In this document: positions 19,768 through 28,555 of the stretch, one piece after another
Numbering within the stretch: the stretch's first letter is position 1
Layout of the letters: every line of letters starts with the position of its first letter
Source: Heracleum sosnowskyi
Lineage: Eukaryota; Streptophyta; Magnoliopsida; Apiales; Apiaceae
NCBI GenBank assembly: GCA_030848705.1
Contig: CM061240.1
Location: 124,980,998 to 125,044,997 of the forward strand
Direction of reading: 5' to 3'
DNA length: 64,000 nucleotides
Notes under the pieces: model-generated
Database searches by the model: none
What the model was told of the DNA's origin: nothing
What the model saw: only the letters and a program-made list of their open reading frames with translations
Program-made: the position numbers and the translations under genes

Positions 19768-22700
19768 TTACTTTTGTTGCTCAACAGCTTCAGCTTCCAA
19801 TTGCTTCTCTAGCAAATCATCATATATCTTCTTTTTCCTTATCTCTTCTTTTCTCTTCAAGTCTATGATGGCTTCTTGAAGTTCTTCTCTTGCAATCAGT
19901 TCTTCAATGAGAGGTGAGCCTTCCAAGTCATCAATTGCAGCCTTGAGTGCACTTTCTACATAGGAATCAAGAAACTCCATCCTTATTTTGCTTTGACCTC
20001 CATGTGAGTTTTTGTACTCCACAATGTAAGGATTTTGCTTGACCCTGCACAACCCTTTCTGCCTTAGCTCTTTAGCCCTCTCCTCCATCTCAGCCATTTC
20101 TTTTTCTCTCTGAATCTTCTTCTTTTCATTCTCTTTCCTCATGTTTTCTTCATAATCAGCATGCATCTTCAAGTACCTGGCAATATCTATCTTCCATGTC
20201 CTTTCTTCTCTTTCTTCAAAATTCAGTAAGGCATTTATCCTTTCAAGCTCATACTTATAGAAATATTGCCAGCTTCCTTGCTTCATTATCCTTTCTCTTC
20301 CATCAGTGTACTTGATCTCTAGATGATCCAACTTCACTTTGACTTCAAAGATCCTTTGAGCCCTCAAAAATGCTAGGGCATCTTCATCATAGTCCTCATC
20401 TAGTGGAAGCACATTGATGCCAGTAACATTTGTGAGTTTTCCAGTCTTCTTTGTTATCCTTATCCTTTTGGGTACACTCTTGATCTTCAAATGCTTCACA
20501 AGAGATACCTTTCTGGAACAAGGAGAATTAGTCTTCAGTGCCACATCACTTGGAAGAAGCTTTATTCCTTTCCCCTTCATCCACTGTAACACTCCACTAG
20601 CTGTAACTTTGTGGAAGTGTTTTCTTGATATTTCTTTTGTGGCTTCACCCTTCTTCTGTGGCAACTCAAGTTCAGAAGTCATGGATAATGATTTTGGAGG
20701 ATCATTGCTAACAGTACCCACCCTAGACTTAGAGTCTTGTGTTGTGGTTAAAGTACTACTAGCAATGTCCTTGACTTGCTGAATTCCACTCCTAGTTCTC
20801 TTCACTGTCTCCTTTGCCCCCTTTGTGTCATCACCAGCATCTGTAGATTTCTTGGAAGATTTGCTCCTGCTGCTGTCACTTGGTCCATCCTTATTACTCC
20901 TTGAATGAGATCTCCTCCTGTAGGTTTTCTCCTCATCATCATCCTCCCCATCCTTCTTCTTGTTCTTTTCTGTGACAGATTCTGGCAAAACACCATGAAT
21001 CAGAAAAGATTGTAGAATGTTAATCATCTCTAATTCCTCTGCTGTCTTGACTCCTTTCTTTGCTCTCAGCATTTGCAGCACCTGATTGATCTTTGTGTTA
21101 TTCTTCATTTGCAGATCTTTGGGAATGACTAGTTGGTCAATACTTCTGACTTTGGATAGACTTTGAAAAATTACTGTCCTTGGCTTGGGTATGACCTCAG
21201 GCAGTCTTTGATTTTGGTCCATCTCCAAGTCATTATAAAGACTTTCATTGTTAGCCCCACTCTTTTCAATCAACTCCAGAATTATTGACACTTCAGTGAA
21301 CTTCAGTTTCTCCAGAGTTTGAAATGCTAAGTGCCACAAGCAGTTGTCCTTGCATACCATGATTATTTCTCTCAGATAAACATCCCTGATTTTCCTTACT
21401 GCAACTGTGAAGTACTTGATGCTTTCCCTGAGCTTCTTTCTATATGCTTGTGCATCTCCTTGAGCATTCTTGTAGGTGGCTTTCAGAAACTCCAGGAATG
21501 CCTCATCATGATAGATGTTAGAGTTGGCAACTTCCTGTAGCTTGGCCTCATTGATAAGTGTAGCTTGGGTAGGTTTAGCAATTGGAGTAGGTATAGCAGG
21601 TTGAGAGGTTGAGATGTCTTTAGGCATTGTGGATGGATAGAATGTTGTGGTGACTGTGCTTTTCTGACCTTGTGCATTGATGACCTCTACAGGGGGAAGA
21701 TTGATTGGCTTTATTGTCTCTTCAATGAGCTTGCCCTTAAGTTTTGACTGCTTGGTAGGTGCTCCCCCTGTCTTTTTCACATTGACCTCCTTTCCTTTCT
21801 CCCCCTTAGGCTTGGGATCAGACAAAATGTCTTGAGTTTCCCCAGGAATAGGCAGGTTCATAGATCTCATCATTGAGGTCATCATTTGTTGCTGCACCAG
21901 CAAAATGTTTGTTGTGTTGGTGCCTTGATCATCTAGTTTGTCATTGAGTTGGCTTAGAGATGTAGATAGCATTCTGTTTTTATCCTTGAGAGAGGCCACT
22001 TCTCTTTCTAAGCCATCCACCTTGGAGAATAATTGTTGAGACCTAAATGAGTTGAGGGATTGATCTTTGACCCTGGCAAAATCATATTTGGAGATGTCTG
22101 ACAGAGGGACTTCATCCACCAGCTTATCACCATACTGGTTTTTCCACATGACATTCAACATAGCATTGGTGGTGATGGTAGATTTTGCTTGATTTTCCAG
22201 TGTAGAAGCCAGTTTCTTGATGTTGTCTGTGACCATGGCAAGAGTCACATCCATCATGGACACATTGGTGGAGGTTTTCTGGACTTCTTTGAGGATACCA
22301 TCCACCTTGGGAAAATCAGAGAGATAAGAGGTTCTGAGCTTAGTGAGGGATCTTTCTGTCTCCTCCTGAATTGAAGAAATCTCTGATTGAAGCCCTTTCC
22401 CAAGATAATGCAGAGCCTTCAACTGGTTCTTGTATACATCATTCACAGCATCATAGATGGCAACAGGAGAAAGATCCTTAGCATTGGAGCCCAGAGAGGT
22501 GAGGTATTCTTCTCTCACAAAAGCCAGGGCATCCTTGAGCTTGAGAGTCCTCTTAGCATCCAACCAGGCATCCACATTCCCCTCTGGTTCAGCTGTATCC
22601 ACAATCTTCTCCTGTTGAGCTTCAACATCCTCCTTATGGCATAGCAGGATAGCTTCATAATCAGCATTTGGAAGGTTGGAGGTGAGGAGATGTTGAGCTA

Positions 22701-24618
22701 TCTTTGAGAACTCATCAATCTGTGCCACATGGAGATCTTGTATGGCTTCTTCAGACATTTTGGAAGGCACAGATGACGATCCTGAAGGCCTGTCATGGTG
22801 CACAGGCTTCAGCCATTCTGACATTGTGGCCTGAGCCAAGTGAGAGCTAGTGCTAGGCACTTCATGAGATGTGTGAGTTTGAGTCTCCTCCAGCCTTGGA
22901 ATGGCTGTAGGGTCTGATGTTGTCTCCATTGAAATGGGATGTGTTACAACATCAGCCCTATATGTCTGTGAAGACAGTTCCACATCCCTAAGGATGGGAG
23001 AATTTGGCACAGAGTCTCCAGTGAAAACTGGTGAATCCTCCATGTTTGTGTTGGTGTCATTAGGATATGCCTCAGCATGCATTCCCTGACCAACTGAATG
23101 TGGGTCCTGAGTGGTGAGCACAGTGTCAAGCACCATGTCACTTGAAGTTGGCTCAATCACAGGGCTGGATTGTGATTGATCAAGGGCAAGATTGTCATGA
23201 GTATGACTCTCTTGTTCAGAAGAAATTTTAGTGGAAGAATCTGAGAGAGAAGTGGGGTTCAGATTGGATTTTAGCAACTCCCCCTGAGAAATAGGAGGAG
23301 TTTCAACATTGATGTGCTCTCCACTTAGTGTTTGATCACCCTTATCACTCCTAGGGTCAAGAGTGAGGTCTTGACCCTGTGCAGACTCGTTACAACTTGC
23401 AGTGGGGAGGCTGCTCTTTTCAATACCTATGACCTGTTGAGAGGCCATAGACAGTAGCAGGTGTACCCCTTTTTGCACATCTGAATCCTGTTGAGAGGAT
23501 GCAGTGGTGGCTACAGATTTTGATTTCTTCTTTGGTCTGGTTAGAGGTGACTCAGGAATCTCACTTGCTAACTCTACAGATTCATGGATAATAGCTAGGG
23601 TTCTCTTCTTCTTCTTTTTAGTAACATCAACCTTTTGAGAGATTGATGCATTTGGCTGACTATCCTCTATAGTGGTGTTTACAGTGGGGTTGCTGGATGG
23701 GATAGGGAGGCTTGGGTTAGACTGTGATGCTCCTTCAGTCTCAGCCTCCCCTGTCCAGGAAAGAGCATGGTATATGGGCTTATCAAGTGGATAAGACGCG
23801 AATGTGTCCTGCATATGCGGGGTCACACTCAAGATCACATCCACTTGATTCCTTGTGTCCAATGAACCAAACAGAATCTTGGACATGGACTTGGAATAAG
23901 CCATCTTTGATTTATCAATACCCTCCAAGTCATGGACATTAGCATCAAGATAATTTAAAATAACTTGAAGAAAGCGAGGGTAAAAGATGTCATTACCTCT
24001 TCCACGGACTGTCCTCCCTAGCCTTTGAGTCAATTCCTTGAGGATTATTGCTCCAACATTGATTTCCTGATTGTAGGCTAGGGAATAGGCCAGCTTCACA
24101 GCAATGTGACTGATATGGTCCCATCCTGTCTTTCTGCAAAGGAACACCTTCTGGAGTGCATCAAATAGAAATGACCACTCCCTTCTTACAAACTTCTTAT
24201 TCAGCTTTCCAGTATCTATCTCATCAGCATACTGAATGAAGGTCATGAAGTCTACTATTTGAGCATCAGTAGCTTCTTGGTCATGACCCTCCACCTTGAA
24301 CCCTAATGCTTCATTTATCTCCTTCTCCCCAAACTGGAAGTGTTTGCCTCCAATTGAACAAGCTATCTCCTGGAACGAAGTTCCATCTTCCCTGGCCATT
24401 GTAGAAACCAACGCCGTTCGCCAAAATCCTTCCAATACATCAACATACAACGTGGGGTTCAAGGTTAGGGCTCGGCGGAGGTAGGAATCGTTCAGGAACC
24501 GTACAAAACACTTGTACCTGGGTTTAGCCTCAGCCTCAGAGGGAATGGTGAGAAGATTTGTTTCTTTGGGGATGGTTAAAGGAATAGAGGAGGATTCTGT
24601 TTGAGATTTGGGTGCCAT
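19768..24618 (-). CDS. Third ORF of inner Copia element, 1616 aa, intact
   Basis: It lies between pol and the 3' LTR, where SIRE-type elements carry an extra ORF often called env-like. Residues about 30-330 (CFVRFLNDSYLRRALTLNP..., IGGKHFQFGEKEINEALGFK, REWSFLFDALQKVFL, YPRFLQVILNYLDA) form a globular-looking domain also present in the outer element's ORF3. About 330-660 is Ser/Thr/Gln-rich linker. About 740-960 is heptad-like coiled coil. About 1290-1350 is a basic Ser/Arg patch (RRRSHSRSNK, SSRSKSSKK), a possible nuclear localisation signal. The C-terminus is highly charged coiled coil. I see no signal peptide or membrane segment, so an envelope role is not supported. A TATA-like box lies about 105 bp upstream, which suggests its own transcript. 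Its function is unknown. Confidence 0.85.
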   Translation of the reverse strand: MAPKSQTESSSIPLTIPKETNLLTIPSEAEAKPRYKCFVRFLNDSYLRRALTLNPTLYVDVLEGFWRTALVSTMAREDGTSFQEIACSIGGKHFQFGEKEINEALGFKVEGHDQEATDAQIVDFMTFIQYADEIDTGKLNKKFVRREWSFLFDALQKVFLCRKTGWDHISHIAVKLAYSLAYNQEINVGAIILKELTQRLGRTVRGRGNDIFYPRFLQVILNYLDANVHDLEGIDKSKMAYSKSMSKILFGSLDTRNQVDVILSVTPHMQDTFASYPLDKPIYHALSWTGEAETEGASQSNPSLPIPSSNPTVNTTIEDSQPNASISQKVDVTKKKKKRTLAIIHESVELASEIPESPLTRPKKKSKSVATTASSQQDSDVQKGVHLLLSMASQQVIGIEKSSLPTASCNESAQGQDLTLDPRSDKGDQTLSGEHINVETPPISQGELLKSNLNPTSLSDSSTKISSEQESHTHDNLALDQSQSSPVIEPTSSDMVLDTVLTTQDPHSVGQGMHAEAYPNDTNTNMEDSPVFTGDSVPNSPILRDVELSSQTYRADVVTHPISMETTSDPTAIPRLEETQTHTSHEVPSTSSHLAQATMSEWLKPVHHDRPSGSSSVPSKMSEEAIQDLHVAQIDEFSKIAQHLLTSNLPNADYEAILLCHKEDVEAQQEKIVDTAEPEGNVDAWLDAKRTLKLKDALAFVREEYLTSLGSNAKDLSPVAIYDAVNDVYKNQLKALHYLGKGLQSEISSIQEETERSLTKLRTSYLSDFPKVDGILKEVQKTSTNVSMMDVTLAMVTDNIKKLASTLENQAKSTITTNAMLNVMWKNQYGDKLVDEVPLSDISKYDFARVKDQSLNSFRSQQLFSKVDGLEREVASLKDKNRMLSTSLSQLNDKLDDQGTNTTNILLVQQQMMTSMMRSMNLPIPGETQDILSDPKPKGEKGKEVNVKKTGGAPTKQSKLKGKLIEETIKPINLPPVEVINAQGQKSTVTTTFYPSTMPKDISTSQPAIPTPIAKPTQATLINEAKLQEVANSNIYHDEAFLEFLKATYKNAQGDAQAYRKKLRESIKYFTVAVRKIRDVYLREIIMVCKDNCLWHLAFQTLEKLKFTEVSIILELIEKSGANNESLYNDLEMDQNQRLPEVIPKPRTVIFQSLSKVRSIDQLVIPKDLQMKNNTKINQVLQMLRAKKGVKTAEELEMINILQSFLIHGVLPESVTEKNKKKDGEDDDEEKTYRRRSHSRSNKDGPSDSSRSKSSKKSTDAGDDTKGAKETVKRTRSGIQQVKDIASSTLTTTQDSKSRVGTVSNDPPKSLSMTSELELPQKKGEATKEISRKHFHKVTASGVLQWMKGKGIKLLPSDVALKTNSPCSRKVSLVKHLKIKSVPKRIRITKKTGKLTNVTGINVLPLDEDYDEDALAFLRAQRIFEVKVKLDHLEIKYTDGRERIMKQGSWQYFYKYELERINALLNFEEREERTWKIDIARYLKMHADYEENMRKENEKKKIQREKEMAEMEERAKELRQKGLCRVKQNPYIVEYKNSHGGQSKIRMEFLDSYVESALKAAIDDLEGSPLIEELIAREELQEAIIDLKRKEEIRKKKIYDDLLEKQLEAEAVEQQK

Positions 24619-24721
24619 TTCTTGAGAGAGAGAGTAAGAAAGAGAGTAGAGAATTTGTGCTTAGGTTAGAAAGTTTGAGAGCAATAGACAAGATGAAAAG
24701 TTGCAAACGGTTAGAAAATGG

Positions 24722-24729
24722 TATTTATA
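24722..24729 (-). promoter_or_regulatory. TATA-like box upstream of inner ORF3
   Basis: The minus strand reads CATATAAATACC, about 105 bp before the ORF3 ATG and about 46 bp downstream of the motif array. The outer element has TATAAT at 38513, also about 105 bp before its ORF3. The matched spacing supports an internal promoter. Confidence 0.55.
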
Positions 24730-24774
24730 TGATAGAGACACTGCGATATGGAGTTATGAATGTGTACAGTCTAT

Positions 24775-25180
24775 CTGTATGTCGTGAAGTCAAAAGTGGC
24801 CTGTACCGCAAAGTCTTGCAAAGTATATCGCATAGTCTCAACAATGAACTATGTCGCAAAGTCTTCAAAATAAAAGGATCGGGGAGACTTTGCGATATAG
24901 TAGAAATACCCTGTCTAAAGCTCTCTTTTAGGAATTTTGAGCAATTTGTCAGACTTTTATCAAATTTTGAAATAAAATTAATTTAAATCAAAATTCTGTC
25001 AACTATGGAGACTTGTCGATATAGTTATTCGAAGTCGCGAAGTCATAAAATTAACTATGTCGCAAACTCATGAAATGAACTATGTCGCGAAGTCTCACAA
25101 TCTCAACAGTTTGCGATATAAGTCTGTTTAATTTGAACTATGTCGTGAACTCTGAAAATCATCTATGTTGAGATGTCTCA
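24775..25180 (-). promoter_or_regulatory. Second array of the inner element's GCGA-type motif
   Basis: About twelve degenerate copies, mostly reading ACTATGTCGCRAAGTC on the + strand, which is the complement of the LTR motif. They start at about 24775, 24803, 24825, 24849, 25025, 25053, 25079, 25137 and 25161. Copies in LTR orientation lie at 24885 (GACTTTGCGATATAG), 25007 and 25108. They occupy most of the pol-ORF3 spacer, upstream of the TATA-like box for ORF3. Confidence 0.8.
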
Positions 25181-25334
25181 AAAGCTCACAACACCACTAA
25201 CAAATATGATTTTGAAAAATATGCAGTAAAATACTGAAATATTTATAAATCATATCTCAGCTAATTTTCACTCCAAACAAATAGATCATTTAAATACAGT
25301 GAAAATTTACTACTGCAACTATTAACCAACATAT

Positions 25335-28300
25335 TTACTTAGAACAACTGAATGAAGGATTGAGCATTCCAATTTCACTCACAAGTCTGTTGAAGACTGC
25401 TTCATTCAGAGGTTTAGTAAATATGTCAGCTAATTGTTTCTCAGTTGGAACATAAGAGACTTCTATGGTACCATTTGCAGCATGTTCCCTAATGAAATGG
25501 TACCTGATCTCAATGTGCTTTGTAGTAGAATGATTAACAGGATTAGCTACAATGGATATTGCACTAGTATTATCACACATCAGAGGAATGTGTTCTAACA
25601 CTAGTCCATAATCCATGAGTTGATTTCTAATCCAAAGCAATTGAGCACAACAACTTCCAGCAGCAATATATTCAGCCTCAGCTGTGGATGTTGCTGTGGA
25701 CTGTTGTTTCTTACTAAACCAGGACACTAACCTTTGACCTAGGAATTGACAGCTTCCAGAGGTGCTCTTCCTGTCAATCCTGCATCCAGCATAATCAGAA
25801 TCTGTGTAACCAACCAGGTTGAACCCAGTGCCCTTTGGATACCATAGCCCAAGATTAGGAGTCCCCTTCAGATATTTGAAAATTCTTTTGATGGCCATCA
25901 TGTGAGATTCCTTGGGATCAGACTGGAACCTTGCACAAAGGCATGTGGCAAACATGATGTCTGGCCTGCTAGCTGTGAGATAGAGCAGGGATCCAACCAT
26001 TCCTCTATAGACCTTGATATCAACTCTCTTGCCTTTCTTGTCTTCATCCAGCTTGATTGCAGTAGACATAGGAGTTTTAGCTGAGGATGACTCTTCTAAA
26101 CCATATTTCTTTAAAAGATCCTTGACATACTTAGATTGGTTTATAAAGATGCCATCCTCCCTTTGATGTACTTGCAGGCCTAGGAAGTAGGTTAACTCTC
26201 CCATCATACTCATCTCATATTTACTTTGCATCAACTTAGAGAACCTTTCACAGAGTTTTTCATTTGAAGAGCCAAAGATGATATCATCCACATAGATTTG
26301 AACAAGAATGATATCATTTCCATGCTTCTTGAAGAATAGGGTTTTGTCAATTGTACCCCTGGTAAATTGATGCTCAAGAAGGAATTGAGATAGAGTTTCA
26401 TACCAGGCTCTTGGTGCCTGTTTGAGTCCATAGAGTGCCTTGAGCAGTCTATACACAAAGTTTGGGAAGTCTTCACTCTCAAAGCCAGGTGGTTGAGACA
26501 CATAAACTTCTTCAGCAAGATCACCATTGAGAAATGCACTTTTCACATCCATTTGATACACCTTAAAATCTGAGTGAGCTGCAAAAGCCAGAAAGATTCT
26601 GATGGCTTCCAGTCTAGCTACAGGTGCAAATGTCTCATCATAGTCAATGCCTTCTTGCTGACAATATCCTTTGGCAACCAGCCTTGCTTTGTTTCTTACT
26701 ACCACTCCTTCTTCATCCATCTTGTTTCTGAACACCCATTTGGTGTCAATAACATTCTTTCCTTTTGGAGGTGGCACTAGTTCCCATACCTTGTTTTTCT
26801 CAAATTGATTCAACTCTTCTTGCATGGCAACAATCCAATCAGAATTCTTCAAAGCTTCTTCAATTAATTTAGGTTCCTCTTGTGACAGAAAGCAGCTATA
26901 CAGACAAGTATTTAATGTTGCCCTTCTTGTTCTAACTCCCTCACTAGGATCTCCAATGATTTGATCCCTAGTGTGGGCTCTGTCCCATTTCCTTGTGTGC
27001 CCCTGTTCATTTCCTTGATCTGTTCCAATCTCATTTTGGTTGACAGTTGCATTCTCTTCTTCTCCCCCTGTGTTTGTGAATCCTTGCACAGGTGTTTGAA
27101 GAAGATTGTCAACTTCAAGAGTTTCATTTTCTAGAACAGTTTGAACAGGGGGTTCATCTTCACTTTCAGAATCCTCAAGATAACCTTGATTCTCAAATCT
27201 CAATAGCACACTGTCTTGATCACTTGTTTTCAGTCCTGGAGTTTTCTTGTCATCAAAGGTAACATCCATGTTTTCCATGACTTTGTGTTGCTCAGGTACA
27301 AACACTCTGTATGCTGTCCTTTCCAGAGAGTATCCAATGAAGATACCTTCAAATGCCTTAGCATCAAATTTTCCAACATGCTCAGAGGTATCTTTCATCA
27401 CAAAGCACTTGCTTCCAAACACATGCAGGTGCTTGAAGGATGCTCTTTTTCCAGTCATTAATGAGTAAGGAGTTTTGCCAGACTTCTTATTGATTAATGT
27501 TCTATTTTGCACATAGCACGCTGTGTTAACAGCATCAGCCCAAAAGCTAGTGGGTAGCTTTGCATCCAGTAGCATTGTCCTTGCAGCTTCAATGAGAGTT
27601 CTATTCTTTCTCTCAACTACTCCATTTTGTTGAGGTGTTCTAGGAGCTGAGAATTGTTGAGAAATTCCTTTATCTTTGCAAAACTCATACAATGTTGAAT
27701 TTCTGAACTCAGTCCCATTATCACTTCTCAAAGCAACTACAGAGGCACCAGTGCTTTGTGCTTCTTTATCAACTCTCTTGATATGCTCTATTATGACTTG
27801 GGGTGCTTCATCCTTGGAGAATAGGAATTCCACCCAAGTATATCTTGAATAGTCATCTACCATCACTAGAGCATATTTCTTTTTGGAAAGGGACATTACA
27901 TTCACAGGGCCAAATAAGTCCATGTGAATTAGTTGCAGAGGTTTTGAGTTTGTATTGAGCAACTTGTTCTTGTGACTTGATCTTTTAATCTTCCCTTTCT
28001 GACAAGCTTCACATGCTCCATCTTGCACAAACTCCAAGGCAGGCAAATCCCTGATGAGTTCTCTCTTGGTTAGGGAGTTCATTGCCTGAACATTTAAGTG
28101 AGACAGTTTCTTGTGCCACAGCCAGAATTCCTCATTTGTGGCTTTTGTGTAGAAACAACAAATTTCTCCCTTATCTGCAGCCTTGAGATTAGCTACAAAC
28201 AAGCTTCCTTTCTTCACACCAGTTAGAACAACTTCACCACTTTCCCTTTTTGAGATTGAACAAAGGTCTTCATCAAATTCCACTTTGAAGCCTCTGTTGG

Positions 28301-28544
28301 TAAACTGTCCAATACTCAAGAGATTATGCTTCAGTCCTTCAACAAATGCTACATCTTCAATAATGACATTTCCAGATTTAACACTGCCATATCCCATTGT
28401 ATAACCAATGTTGTCATTTCCAAAGGTTACTGATGGGCCAGCCTTTTCCTCAAAATGTGATAGCAGGGCTATATCACCAGTCATGTGACTTGAGCATCCA
28501 CTGTCCAAGATCCATATGACTCTTTTATTCCTGTTGCCCTGCAT
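25335..28544 (-). CDS. Inner Copia pol: protease, integrase, RT, RNase H
   Basis: 1069 codons, open throughout. Aspartic protease WILDSGCSSHMTG is at residues 11-23. The integrase zinc region (WHKKLSHLN ... CEACQKGK) lies at about 145-185. The catalytic DDE is represented by HMDLFGPV (about 210), RSDNGTEF (about 273) and GVVERKNRT (about 309). RT has YQMDVKSAFLNG and YVDDIIFGS (about 750). RNase H has GYTDSDYAGC (about 910) and AEAEYIAAGS (about 955) with acidic residues present. It follows gag in the -1 frame relative to the gag tail. A TGA lies directly before the ATG, so reading into pol needs internal initiation or some other recoding. It appears catalytically complete. Confidence 0.93.
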   Translation of the reverse strand: MQGNRNKRVIWILDSGCSSHMTGDIALLSHFEEKAGPSVTFGNDNIGYTMGYGSVKSGNVIIEDVAFVEGLKHNLLSIGQFTNRGFKVEFDEDLCSISKRESGEVVLTGVKKGSLFVANLKAADKGEICCFYTKATNEEFWLWHKKLSHLNVQAMNSLTKRELIRDLPALEFVQDGACEACQKGKIKRSSHKNKLLNTNSKPLQLIHMDLFGPVNVMSLSKKKYALVMVDDYSRYTWVEFLFSKDEAPQVIIEHIKRVDKEAQSTGASVVALRSDNGTEFRNSTLYEFCKDKGISQQFSAPRTPQQNGVVERKNRTLIEAARTMLLDAKLPTSFWADAVNTACYVQNRTLINKKSGKTPYSLMTGKRASFKHLHVFGSKCFVMKDTSEHVGKFDAKAFEGIFIGYSLERTAYRVFVPEQHKVMENMDVTFDDKKTPGLKTSDQDSVLLRFENQGYLEDSESEDEPPVQTVLENETLEVDNLLQTPVQGFTNTGGEEENATVNQNEIGTDQGNEQGHTRKWDRAHTRDQIIGDPSEGVRTRRATLNTCLYSCFLSQEEPKLIEEALKNSDWIVAMQEELNQFEKNKVWELVPPPKGKNVIDTKWVFRNKMDEEGVVVRNKARLVAKGYCQQEGIDYDETFAPVARLEAIRIFLAFAAHSDFKVYQMDVKSAFLNGDLAEEVYVSQPPGFESEDFPNFVYRLLKALYGLKQAPRAWYETLSQFLLEHQFTRGTIDKTLFFKKHGNDIILVQIYVDDIIFGSSNEKLCERFSKLMQSKYEMSMMGELTYFLGLQVHQREDGIFINQSKYVKDLLKKYGLEESSSAKTPMSTAIKLDEDKKGKRVDIKVYRGMVGSLLYLTASRPDIMFATCLCARFQSDPKESHMMAIKRIFKYLKGTPNLGLWYPKGTGFNLVGYTDSDYAGCRIDRKSTSGSCQFLGQRLVSWFSKKQQSTATSTAEAEYIAAGSCCAQLLWIRNQLMDYGLVLEHIPLMCDNTSAISIVANPVNHSTTKHIEIRYHFIREHAANGTIEVSYVPTEKQLADIFTKPLNEAVFNRLVSEIGMLNPSFSCSK

Positions 28545-28555
28545 TCACAAAGTGA

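Larger units (their letters stand above)
24619..25334 (-). other. Inner pol-ORF3 spacer
   Basis: Non-coding on the element strand. It contains the second motif array (24775-25180), a TATA-like box (24722-24729) and a CT-rich leader just before the ORF3 ATG. The open frame on the + strand at 24612-24986 overlaps these and looks fortuitous. Confidence 0.7.

Noticed and set aside
19768..24618. A resident host gene for a large coiled-coil protein
   Set aside because: It lies between pol and the 3' LTR within one target duplication, and a homologue sits at the same place in the outer element.
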